Source: JBCBTD01 sp039818825 | GTDB lineage: Bacteria; Pseudomonadota; Alphaproteobacteria; Geminicoccales; Geminicoccaceae | Assembly (NCBI GenBank): GCA_039818825.1 | Contig: JBCBTD010000058.1 | Coordinates: 1-24,354, forward strand | Direction of reading: 5' to 3' | Length of the DNA stretch: 24,354 nt | Shown: piece by piece, positions 6,731 to 14,581 of the stretch | How positions within the stretch are numbered: the first letter of the stretch is position 1 | Layout: the number at the start of each line of letters is the position of its first letter | Made by a program: the position numbers and the translations under genes | Notes under the pieces: generated by a model | Seen by the model: the letters and a program-made list of their open reading frames with translations, nothing else | The model's database searches: none | What the model was told of the DNA's origin: nothing

Positions 6731-8293
6731 TCAGACCACGGGGGTCAGCTCTTGGGTGAACAAGATCTGGCCATCCAGGTCCTTCAAGGTGACGGTCATG
6801 ATCTCGCTCTCGCCGTCGATGTCGACCTGGCCGAAGAACTGCAAGCCAGCGCTCGGCGGCAGATTGACCTCACCCGCTGTTGGCGCGTTCTGGTAGACGA
6901 CCTCCGGACCGAAGGTGTTGTCGAGGTCGTTAGGCCCGAACGTGCCGGCGTTGAGCGGGCCCGAGACGAACTCCCAGAACGGTGCGAACGCCTGGTACTG
7001 CGCATTCGCCGGGTCGTAGCGATGCGCCGCTGTGTAGTGGACGTCTGCGGTCAGCCAGACGACGTTCTGGATGTTCTGGTCGCGGATGAACGTCAGAAGC
7101 TCGGCGAATTCGAGCTCACGGCCGAGTGCGGGGCCGTCGCCATTGGCGCCGTTCTCGAAGTTGGCATCACCGTCGCGGACCAGTAGGCCGATCGGCATGT
7201 CGGAGGCGATCACCTTCCAGGTCGCGTCCGATGCCGCCAGCGCCTGCTTCAGCCAGTCGAGCTGGGCCCGGCCCAACAAGGCCGTGACCTCGGACATCTC
7301 CGGCTGGTCGTTGGTGGTGTTGGGGCCGCGATAGCTTCGCATGTCGATACGAAAGATGTCGAGCGAAGGCCCCCAGCCGAAGCTCTGATAGAGCCGGTCG
7401 GTCTCGGTGGCGCCGGCCGGCCGCACCGGCATGTATTCGAGGAAAGCCCGGCTGCCGCGGGCCGCCAACAGCGCCACCGACGTCTCCTTGTAGCGGTCAT
7501 CGGCAAGGATCTCGGTCGGATACCAGTTGTTCGTCACCTCGTGGTCGTCCCACTGCGCGAACATCGAAACCTCGGCGTTGAACGCCCGGACGTTGTCGTC
7601 CATCAGGTTGTAAGCGTAGTTGCCGCGGAACTCGCGCAAGGTTTCGGCGACCTTCGACTTCTCCTCGGTCGTCACGTTCTTCCAGACAGAACCGTCGGGC
7701 TGCTCTTTTTCGGCAGCGATCGGCCCATCGGCATAGATCGTGTCGCCGGAGTGGATGAAGAATTCGGGCTCGACCTGGCGCATCGCCTCGTAGATGCGCA
7801 TGCCGCCGAAGTCCGGGTTGATGCCCCAACCCTGCCCGGCGGTGTCGCCCGACCAGACGAAGCGGACGTTGCGCTTGGCCTGGGGCGGGGTGCGTAGGCG
7901 GCCGCTCACCGCTTCGCTGGCGACGTTGACATCGGCAAGATCAGTGAACGACACGCGATAGAAGATCGTCTGGTCGGCGGGCAGCCCCGTCAGATCCAGC
8001 TTCGCGGTGTAGTCGGTGTCCTCCAGCGCCGCCGGGCCATGGAGCTGCCGCGGGTCCCGGAAACCTTCCGTGGTCGACCACTCGACCATCATCCGCCCCG
8101 GACGATCCGCGCGCGCCCAGAGGATCGCCCGGTCACCAGAGACATCGCCGGTCTGCACGCCGTAGGGCAGGCCGATCCGCTCGCGCAGCACCGTCGTCTG
8201 CGCCAGCGCCAGTTTGGGCGTCACGGCACCGACGAGGCCAGTGGCGGCCGACGCGCGCAGCAACGTCCGACGACTCCAGTTCCAACGGGTCAT
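6731..8293 (-). CDS. phoD: PhoD-like alkaline phosphatase/phosphodiesterase, Tat-exported
   Basis: This 520-residue secreted metallophosphoesterase hydrolyses phosphate mono- or diesters in the periplasm; PhoD enzymes are calcium- and iron-dependent. A Tat signal is plain: SRRTLL at residues 7-12, a hydrophobic stretch and an ALAQ cleavage region near residue 32. An N-terminal PhoD beta-sandwich follows (GVQTGDVSGDRAILWARAD), then the catalytic domain with VWSGDT, HSGDTIYADGPI, QWDDHEVTNNWYP and LTADVHYTAAHRYDP, covering the expected metal ligands. The start is ATG 8293 with a GGAGGGGGGAG site just upstream; the frame to 8458 has no support. A PHO-box candidate lies 49 bp upstream of the start, fitting phosphate-starvation control. 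Confidence 0.92.
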   Translation of the reverse strand: MTRWNWSRRTLLRASAATGLVGAVTPKLALAQTTVLRERIGLPYGVQTGDVSGDRAILWARADRPGRMMVEWSTTEGFRDPRQLHGPAALEDTDYTAKLDLTGLPADQTIFYRVSFTDLADVNVASEAVSGRLRTPPQAKRNVRFVWSGDTAGQGWGINPDFGGMRIYEAMRQVEPEFFIHSGDTIYADGPIAAEKEQPDGSVWKNVTTEEKSKVAETLREFRGNYAYNLMDDNVRAFNAEVSMFAQWDDHEVTNNWYPTEILADDRYKETSVALLAARGSRAFLEYMPVRPAGATETDRLYQSFGWGPSLDIFRIDMRSYRGPNTTNDQPEMSEVTALLGRAQLDWLKQALAASDATWKVIASDMPIGLLVRDGDANFENGANGDGPALGRELEFAELLTFIRDQNIQNVVWLTADVHYTAAHRYDPANAQYQAFAPFWEFVSGPLNAGTFGPNDLDNTFGPEVVYQNAPTAGEVNLPPSAGLQFFGQVDIDGESEIMTVTLKDLDGQILFTQELTPVV

Positions 8294-8341
8294 GTGGCTC
8301 CCCCCTCCGTTTGGTTGCCGCGATGCCCATGCGCGACGCCG

Positions 8342-8359
8342 ATGAGAGCATCGTGACAG
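8342..8359 (-). promoter_or_regulatory. Candidate PHO box (PhoB site) upstream of phoD
   Basis: Read on the minus strand this is CTGTCAC-GATG-CTCTCAT: two 7-mers separated by 4 bases. Each matches 6 of 7 positions of the PhoB half-site CTGTCAT, in the canonical 7-4-7 spacing. It lies 49 bp upstream of the phoD start codon, in the right orientation. The -10 element that should follow is weak, so the transcription start is not assigned. Confidence 0.6.
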
Positions 8360-8462
8360 CCGCTGCAACCAGTGCGTGCTGTGCTGCTCCGGTCTGCCGG
8401 CGCATGCGCTTTTTGCGACGAAAGTCGAAGATGCTCGCGAACCGGCCATCAGCCGCACTTGC

Positions 8463-8478
8463 GAACTGTTAACGGTTC
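8463..8478. promoter_or_regulatory. Imperfect palindrome upstream of the chemoreceptor gene
   Basis: GAACTGTT-AACGGTTC is a 16-bp inverted repeat with one mismatched pair, 48 bp before the chemoreceptor start codon. Size and placement suit a dimeric repressor operator. No regulator is identified. Confidence 0.3.
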
Positions 8479-8525
8479 ACCGGCATTAGCTGACGGCTCG
8501 ACGTCAAGCTGAAGGGGAATGCCGC

Positions 8526-9881
8526 ATGTTCGGCGCGCGCAAGACGACCACGAAGACCGCCGGCCACCGTCCGCTGCTGGCCGGCCTGCCGTTGGCAGCC
8601 ATGACCTGTCGAGCCGACGACCTCGTGGTCGACTACGTCAACCCGGCGAGCAACACCCAGCTGGCGGCGATCCAGCACCTGTTGCCGTGCCGGATCGACA
8701 CGCTGGTCGGGCAGACCATCGACGTCTTTCACAAGTTCCCCGAGCGAGCGCGCGGCGTCCTCAAATCGCGCGAGCGACTGCCGCATCAAGCCGACATCCG
8801 CCTCGGCGACGAGATCCTGGAACTCCGGGTTTCGATGATCGAAGGCTCGGATGACGACGGCGTCGATCGGTTCCTGTTGTTGTGGCGCGTCGTCACCGCC
8901 GAACGCGAGCGCGACGGGACCGTCGACCGGCTGTTGGCGATGCTCGACGGCATGGCGCTCAACGTCATGCTGGTCGACAAGGACGACCTCACCATCACTT
9001 ATGCCAACCGCGCCAGCGTTCGGACGCTGGAGCCGCTGGCGCACTTGCTGCCTTGCCGCCCGAGCGAGCTGGTGGGCAAGAACCTCGACATCTTCCACCG
9101 CCATCCCGAGCGGGCGCGCGCCGTGCTGAAGGATCCGAAGAACCTGCCGCACTCGGCGGTCATTCACCTCGGCAACGAGCGGCTGCGCCTCGACATCTCG
9201 GCCATCCACGACCGAAGCGGCAACTACATCGGGCCGATGCTCAACTGGTCGGTCGTGACCGGCCAGGAGCGGCTGCGCGACGAGCTGGACTCCATGTTGA
9301 CACAGACCCGCGAGCGCTCGCTGTCGGTCGCCACCGGCGCCGAGGAGCTGGCTGCTACGGCCCAGGAAATTGGGGTCCAGAGCCAGCGCACCACCGAACT
9401 GGCGAACACCATGGCGGATCGCGTGACGGCATCGGTCGAACGGATCGGCGACCTGGCGAAGGCGTCCGAGGAAATCGGCAAGGCGGCAACCTTGATCAAC
9501 GGCATCGCCGACCAGACCAACCTGCTGGCGCTCAACGCCACCATCGAGGCGGCGCGGGCCGGCGAGGCTGGCCGCGGCTTTGCGGTGGTCGCTCAGGAAG
9601 TGAAGTCGCTTGCCGGCGAAACCGGCCGCGCCACCGGCGAGATCAGCCATCAGATCGAAGCGATCACCCAGTGCACCAACGCCGTGATCGAAGCGATCCG
9701 CGCGATCGAAGCGAGCACCGGCGACCTCGCGACGATGACCACCACGGTCGCGGCCGCCGTCGAGGAACAGACCGCCGCCACGCGCGACGTCAGTCAGAAC
9801 ATCACCGCGGTGTCGACCGCAGCCGATGACGTCAAGCGGCTGAACGCGGAAGTGCTCGGCGGCGCCAAGAAGACCGGTTGA
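8526..9881 (+). CDS. Soluble methyl-accepting chemotaxis protein with tandem PAS domains
   Basis: This is a 451-residue chemoreceptor without membrane segments, so a cytoplasmic sensor. PAS-1 (about 25-125) and PAS-2 (about 140-247) are clear duplicates: YVNPAS..HLLPCRIDTLVGQ..DVFHKFPERARGVLK and YANRAS..HLLPCRPSELVGK..DIFHRHPERARAVLK, 122 residues apart. Residues about 265-445 are an MCP signalling coiled coil; the hairpin tip near 322-370 has the CheA/CheW-binding consensus INGIADQTNLLALNATIEAA and AGRGFAVVAQEV. The layout resembles AerC-type soluble energy-taxis receptors of Azospirillum, where PAS domains bind FAD; the ligand here is inference. The start has GAAGGGGAA upstream. No che genes are nearby. 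Confidence 0.93.
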   Translation: MFGARKTTTKTAGHRPLLAGLPLAAMTCRADDLVVDYVNPASNTQLAAIQHLLPCRIDTLVGQTIDVFHKFPERARGVLKSRERLPHQADIRLGDEILELRVSMIEGSDDDGVDRFLLLWRVVTAERERDGTVDRLLAMLDGMALNVMLVDKDDLTITYANRASVRTLEPLAHLLPCRPSELVGKNLDIFHRHPERARAVLKDPKNLPHSAVIHLGNERLRLDISAIHDRSGNYIGPMLNWSVVTGQERLRDELDSMLTQTRERSLSVATGAEELAATAQEIGVQSQRTTELANTMADRVTASVERIGDLAKASEEIGKAATLINGIADQTNLLALNATIEAARAGEAGRGFAVVAQEVKSLAGETGRATGEISHQIEAITQCTNAVIEAIRAIEASTGDLATMTTTVAAAVEEQTAATRDVSQNITAVSTAADDVKRLNAEVLGGAKKTG

Positions 9882-9951
9882 GCCACCCCTCCCCGCTTGC
9901 CGTCGCCGCCCTGATGCCCGACCTTCCGCCCGGCTGGCGGAGGGACGGGCG

Positions 9952-11328
9952 ATGGAGCGGGACCAGGTGCGCGCAGCAGCGCGTGGCGATGGCGAGGCGC
10001 TGCGGGAGCTGGTCGGGGCGCTGAAAGCCCCACCCGCCGACCTCGCCGGAACCTTGGCTGCAGCGCCTCCGGTCGAGCTTGCCCGTCTGGTGCTGCAACT
10101 CAAACCCAAGCACGCACGGGCGATGCTGCGGCTCTTGCCCGACGCGCCGAGCCTCGCCGTGCTGGCCGAGATCGACCCGGCGGTCAACGAACGCCTGCTG
10201 GACGACGACCAGCGGGCGCGCCTCGCGCGGATCGTCGCCAAGCTCGGCACCGCCGACGCCGCGGACTTCCTGGCGGAGGCGCCGCCCTCCGTCGTCGAAA
10301 GCGTGCTGGCGGCACTCGACCAGCCGGCAGACCTCATCGCCGCGCTCGGCTACAGGAACGAGAGCGCCGGCGCGCTGATGCAGCGCCGGCTGGTCGCAGC
10401 GCCGGCCGACTGGACCGTCGGCCAGCTGATCGACGAGATCCGCCGCAACTCGGAGCAGATCGATCGCATCTATGCCGTCTACGTCATCGACGCGGACCGC
10501 AAGCTGGTCGGCTATCTCAAGGTTCGGGACCTGATCCTCAATCCGGCGACGACCGTGGTCGGCGACGTCATGCGCACGCCCGTCACCGCGGTCGCTGCCG
10601 ACACCGACCGCGAGGAGGTCTCCCGCATCGCCGAGCGCGAGAACCTCTACATCCTCCCGGTGGTCGACGCCGACGGTGTGCTGATCGGCCGGGTGACGCC
10701 CGAAGAGCTGGTCGACATCGACCGCGCCGAGGCCGAGGAAGACGCCAAGCTGATGGCAGGGCTCGCGCCCGACGCCACCGCGTCGGACGGCCCCCTGAAG
10801 ATCGTACCCCGCCGCCTCCCTTGGCTCGCCGGCGGGCTGATCGGCTCGTCGATCGCGGCGCTGGTCGTCGGCTCCTACGAAGACGCGCTGACCGAGGCGG
10901 CGATCCTGGCGACGCTCATCCCGATCGTCATGTCGCTCGCCGGCAATGCCGGCATCCAGGCGTCCACCGTCACCGTCCAGGCGATGTCCGCCGGCGCCTT
11001 CTGGGCCGGCGACATCGGCGGCCGCATCCTCCGCGAGATCGGCGGCGCCGCGCTCAATGGCGGCCTCATCGGCCTGATCGTCGGCATCGCCATCATGGCG
11101 CTGTCGTTCGTCGTGCCGATCGAACGCGCCCACCTCCTGGCGCTGACCGCCGCCCTCACCCTGATCGTCGTCACCGTCCAAGCCTCGACCATCGGCTCGA
11201 TGATCCCGGTGGTCCTCCGCCGCCTCGGCTTCGACCCGGCGGTGGCCACCGGGGTGTTCATCACCACCTCCAACGACGTCGTCGGCGTGCTGGTGTTCTT
11301 CGTGATCGCCACGGCCGTGTATCTTTGA
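9952..11328 (+). CDS. mgtE: MgtE magnesium transporter
   Basis: This is a 458-residue Mg2+ channel/transporter of the inner membrane. The order is the full family architecture: the cytosolic helical N domain (1-125, with repeats such as LLPDAPSLAVLAEIDP), two CBS domains (about 140-255, including the MRRLVAAP-like MQRRLVAAPADWTVGQL and NLYILPVVDADGVLIG) and five membrane helices from about residue 290. The pore signature P-x-x-x-x-x-GNAG is at 324-334 and the conserved cytoplasmic-end Asp442 lies in TTSNDVVG. GGAGGG precedes ATG 9952. N and CBS domains close the pore when intracellular Mg2+ is high in studied homologues. The gap after the chemoreceptor is 70 bases. Confidence 0.93.
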   Translation: MERDQVRAAARGDGEALRELVGALKAPPADLAGTLAAAPPVELARLVLQLKPKHARAMLRLLPDAPSLAVLAEIDPAVNERLLDDDQRARLARIVAKLGTADAADFLAEAPPSVVESVLAALDQPADLIAALGYRNESAGALMQRRLVAAPADWTVGQLIDEIRRNSEQIDRIYAVYVIDADRKLVGYLKVRDLILNPATTVVGDVMRTPVTAVAADTDREEVSRIAERENLYILPVVDADGVLIGRVTPEELVDIDRAEAEEDAKLMAGLAPDATASDGPLKIVPRRLPWLAGGLIGSSIAALVVGSYEDALTEAAILATLIPIVMSLAGNAGIQASTVTVQAMSAGAFWAGDIGGRILREIGGAALNGGLIGLIVGIAIMALSFVVPIERAHLLALTAALTLIVVTVQASTIGSMIPVVLRRLGFDPAVATGVFITTSNDVVGVLVFFVIATAVYL

Positions 11329-11459
11329 CCGGCAAGAAAGCGCGGCGACCGGGACTTGCCTGACGGTCCCACGCGATGTGATCGCATTGGCTGAGGAGAC
11401 GACCGCGTCACCTCGTATCTCTCGGTTGCTTGCCGGCGTGACACCGGGGCTTCCCGCGC

Positions 11460-13010
11460 TCACCCAATGGCGAAGGCGGCGACCGGCTCCGCAACGCCGC
11501 GGAGCACGACGGGGCCGAGCGGGTCGAACCCGCCCGCGGGCTCTGCCACCGCGGCCGTTCCCACGATTCGGCGGCCCCGAGCCTTGCCGACGTCACAGAG
11601 CCGGGTGGCGACGTTGGCGGCAGCACCAACGATCGTGAAGTCCAGCCGCTCCCGCGAGCCCACATTGCCGTACATCACCTCGCCCTGCGCCAGGCCCACC
11701 GCGCAGTCCAGCGGCGGCGCGGCCGGGGCGTCGGCCGGGCCAGTGACGGCCTCGACCATCGCCCGCGCCGCGCTGACGGCGTGGCGCGCCGCTGCAGCCG
11801 GATCGTCGGCAACGGGAAACACGGCCATCACGCCGTCGCCGACGAATTTCAGCACCTCGCCGCCCTCGGCCACGACGCAGTCGGTCACCGTCTCGAAGAA
11901 CCGGTTGAGGGCGGTGAGATAGACATCGCGTGGCAGCCGTGCCGCAAGCTCGGTGGAGCCGCGAAGATCGCAAAACAGGACGGCCGCCTCGATCGTCTCG
12001 CCGTCGCCGCGACGCACCTCGCCGGCAAGGATGCGTGCACCCGCCCCACGACCCAGATAGGTGTCGAGCAGTGCCGCTGCGCTGGCCCGGAGCGAGAACG
12101 TCTCGAGCAGACGAGCGAGCACGAACGAGCCCTCGAACACGAGGCCGAGGTCGGCGGTGGAGAAACCTTCCGGGCGATCCGACGCCAGCGTCAACACGTT
12201 GATCCGCCCGTCCGAAAACACGAGCGGCATCGCGACGTAGTCGGTCATGCCGCGGGCGCGAAGTTCGTGCATGACCGGGAACGGAAATTCCGGCGGGTCG
12301 GCGTCCAGCCGCTCGCGCACACCGCCGAGACCCTGGGCGACGAGGCGCATGGGGCTGTTGGCGAAGGCCGGCTGATCCAAGAGCGTGTGCGGCGCATGGC
12401 GCGTCTCGACCTCGGGCGCGCCCAGGTTCCAGACGAAGTGCCGCCCCGCGGTCATCGGGTGCAGCGACCAAACCAGCGCGCTCAACCGAACGACATCGAC
12501 GCCGTGCGCGCGGAGTTGCTCGGCCGCGGCAGCGACGAGACCGTCTGGCGTGCTCACCAACGGTGCGTCATGCAAGAGCCAGTCGAAAAAGGGGCCGGAA
12601 GCCGGCGCGTCCCGGGGGGCGGCAGGCGGAGCGCCGTCGATCTCGATCGAGACATCGGGTGCGGACACGAAGGCGACGAGGCCGCGCACCGCCTCGCCCT
12701 CGACGAGCGGATCCTCGTAACTCCAGGCGCCGGCCGACAGGACGTCGTCGCCAGCGGCCACGTCCCACCAGGTCGCGACGCCCTTGAACGGGCAGAAGCT
12801 GCGTCGCCCTGGAACGGCGCGAAGTGCGGTGCGCACGTCGCCGCGTGGGAAGTAGACGCGAGGCGGCAGGCGCGTCTCCAGCATGACCCGGGCGGCATCG
12901 CTCCGGGCGAGGACGTGGTCGACGCGACGCGCGACCGCTGTGCCCTCCGCCGCAGCGGTCTGGATGGCGTAGACGGCCGGCGACCGTCGGCAGGGCACCG
13001 ACTCACTCAC
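11460..13010 (-). CDS. DUF427 - sensor module - class III adenylate cyclase fusion
   Basis: This 516-residue cytoplasmic protein has three parts. Residues about 28-126 are a DUF427 domain: ARVMLETRLPPRVYFPRGDV, SFCPFKGVATWWDV (CPFKG at 73-77) and AWSYEDP. Residues about 150-335 match the N-terminal module of the cyclase at 3405-4637 (SLHP, VRERLD, MHELRARGMTDYVAMP, LLDTYLGRGAGARILAGEVRRG). Residues about 340-515 are the cyclase domain with all catalytic residues: Asp348, Lys388, Asp392, Asp457, Asn466 and Arg470, so an active adenylate cyclase is predicted. DUF427 has no firmly assigned function; here it presumably senses a ligand. The start is GTG 13010. The gene converges on mgtE with 131 bases between stops. 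Confidence 0.88.
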   Translation of the reverse strand: MSESVPCRRSPAVYAIQTAAAEGTAVARRVDHVLARSDAARVMLETRLPPRVYFPRGDVRTALRAVPGRRSFCPFKGVATWWDVAAGDDVLSAGAWSYEDPLVEGEAVRGLVAFVSAPDVSIEIDGAPPAAPRDAPASGPFFDWLLHDAPLVSTPDGLVAAAAEQLRAHGVDVVRLSALVWSLHPMTAGRHFVWNLGAPEVETRHAPHTLLDQPAFANSPMRLVAQGLGGVRERLDADPPEFPFPVMHELRARGMTDYVAMPLVFSDGRINVLTLASDRPEGFSTADLGLVFEGSFVLARLLETFSLRASAAALLDTYLGRGAGARILAGEVRRGDGETIEAAVLFCDLRGSTELAARLPRDVYLTALNRFFETVTDCVVAEGGEVLKFVGDGVMAVFPVADDPAAAARHAVSAARAMVEAVTGPADAPAAPPLDCAVGLAQGEVMYGNVGSRERLDFTIVGAAANVATRLCDVGKARGRRIVGTAAVAEPAGGFDPLGPVVLRGVAEPVAAFAIG

Positions 13011-13270
13011 CGGGCAACCTGCTGCCGCTGGCGCGTCCGCCCCGTCGCCGAGACCTCATACATGTCGGTCCACCGCCTGACCTCCGCCCCCCACCACGAC
13101 CTCACCGATCTGCAACCCGCACCCGCCTACGGCCTCCGCGTGATCGTCCAGTCCGTATCCTATCCGTTTTCACCACGTTCGCGCTCACTTCCGACCCCAT
13201 GGAGAAGAATCGCCTCGAGCGAGCGCAAGAATGGCGCCCTCATCCGTGCACCTACCAACGCATCTTCCAC

Positions 13271-14269
13271 TCAGTTGACCGGGATGGTCAGCACCGCTTG
13301 GGGCGCGGCGTCGTCGCGCTGGATGATGGTCGTGAGCAGCAACAACATGGAAAAGGCGCGCTTGGACACGACGTCGTCGACGTCGATCCAATAGCGACGT
13401 CCTCTGTAGGTTGCCGAGACGAAGGCGTCGGAGGGCAAGCTCAGCACGCCCTCGCTCAGAATGCGGATCGGCGCACCCACCGGCACGACCGCCTCGGGCG
13501 CCTCGGGTGCGGCCACCCCGGTCGCGACCACGCTCAGGATCTCGATCAGGGGCCGGGTGAGGAGCGCCAGCTCGTCGGACCGTCGTGGCACGGCACCGAG
13601 GACGATCTCGTAGCGCTCCGCCGCCGGGTCGAGCCGGAGGCGCTCGATCACTTCGCGCACACGCGGGTCGTCGGCCGTCTCGGACGATCGCGCAAAAGAG
13701 AGAAAGACACGCTCGCGGGCCTCGAAGTCGACCTCCAGCCGTCCGTCGTCGCGGAGCGACTCCAGCAGTTGGACGATGGTGGCGAAGTCGCCGGTGCCGC
13801 CCGTGGACTCGTTCGGCACGCCATTGATCCGACGCAACGCCAAGCCGAGCGCGGTCTGGAGATCGGCGCCGCCGACGATCAGGCCGGCCAGCTCCACCGG
13901 TGGGATCGGCCGGAGGATCACGCGGGCGTAGTTCGCACCCCGCAGCGGCTTGAAGGTGTAGGTCGGCCGGTCCACGAAAGTGCCCTCGGCGCGGACGCCG
14001 AAATCGCCCGTGAAGTCGAGATCCCGGGCGATGGTGTTGCCGATGCTGCCCCCCAGGCGGCGCTCGTAGCCTGCCACGATCTGGTCGACGATGACGACGG
14101 AGGGGACGTCCGCGTCGTGAACCCTGAGGATGTTCAAGAGGAGCTGGCGCTTCTCGGCGTTGAGCAACGTTTCCGCATAGTTGACCTTGTCGGCCTGGAT
14201 GAGGCGCGGCCCGACACCTTGGCAGGCGCCGGTCACCAAGAGCAGGGCCAGCACCAGGACACGCCTCAT
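13271..14269 (-). CDS. Probable lipoprotein of unknown function
   Basis: This is a 332-residue protein whose N-terminus (MRRVLVLALLLVTGACQG) looks like a lipoprotein signal with Cys16; the -3 residue is Thr, so the lipobox is not ideal. After the signal comes a block, ETLLNAEKRQLLLNILRVHDADVPSVVIVDQIVAGYE, that resembles the 'QLLLNIVRLRY.D.P.FL.VS.I' opening of uncharacterised bacterial lipoproteins. The rest has mixed alpha/beta character without recognisable motifs, except a late RRYWIDVDDVVSKRAFSMLLLLTTIIQRDD helix. I know no function for it. ATG 14269 is chosen over the longer frame to 14548 because it begins the signal peptide and has GGGAG about 11 nt upstream. It lies 260 bases upstream of the DUF427-cyclase on the same strand. 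Confidence 0.75.
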   Translation of the reverse strand: MRRVLVLALLLVTGACQGVGPRLIQADKVNYAETLLNAEKRQLLLNILRVHDADVPSVVIVDQIVAGYERRLGGSIGNTIARDLDFTGDFGVRAEGTFVDRPTYTFKPLRGANYARVILRPIPPVELAGLIVGGADLQTALGLALRRINGVPNESTGGTGDFATIVQLLESLRDDGRLEVDFEARERVFLSFARSSETADDPRVREVIERLRLDPAAERYEIVLGAVPRRSDELALLTRPLIEILSVVATGVAAPEAPEAVVPVGAPIRILSEGVLSLPSDAFVSATYRGRRYWIDVDDVVSKRAFSMLLLLTTIIQRDDAAPQAVLTIPVN

Positions 14270-14581
14270 CGCCGCTCGATCTCCCACGCCGTCGTCACCT
14301 GGGCTATCGACGGCTCGGGCGCCGCGAACGTCCCCGGCGGGTGGGGCTACGGGTTCAGTTGGCGATCGGCGGTGGCGACATGGCGTTGACGCCGATCCCA
14401 AGGGCCCTTGGCGTCGGTCGATCGACGGCTTGGCGGGCGCTCGCGCCGCGGCGCATTCCGCTGGTGCAGCGCTCGAGGCGGTGCGGGTACCGCGTGGCCA
14501 GGATCGGACCGGGAGCGGTCTGAGCCGCCGCTCACCGCCATGCTCCAATCTTGCCGCTACCGGTCGAATTCGGAGCCGCGC
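14270..14581. other. Gene-free stretch with a 14-bp perfect palindrome
   Basis: No convincing gene lies between the two leftward genes. CCAAGGGCCCTTGG at 14398-14411 is a perfect palindrome flanked by CCGA/TCGG, and GTCGATCGAC at 14417-14426 is a second one directly beside it. They could be operator sites for the lipoprotein gene or a 3' structure for the upstream permease transcript. A 60-codon rightward frame at 14341-14523 has a helix-turn-helix-like stretch, but I do not accept it as a gene. Confidence 0.4.

Noticed and set aside
8469..10337. Leftward open frame of about 620 codons opposite the chemoreceptor and mgtE
   Set aside because: Composition-driven antisense frame in GC-rich DNA; the protein is Arg/Gly/His-rich without motifs, and both genes on the other strand are certain.
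9832..11463. Leftward 543-codon frame opposite mgtE
   Set aside because: Antisense shadow; it contains low-complexity D/G/H/R-rich sequence and no ribosome site, while MgtE is unmistakable on the plus strand.
11781..13394. Rightward 537-codon frame opposite the DUF427-cyclase
   Set aside because: The minus-strand gene has intact DUF427 and cyclase motifs; the plus frame shows no family features.
14341..14523. 60-codon frame with a helix-turn-helix-like stretch (ALGVGRSTAWRAL), resembling a resolvase tail
   Set aside because: Too short, no ribosome site, no catalytic domain nearby; a chance match cannot be excluded.
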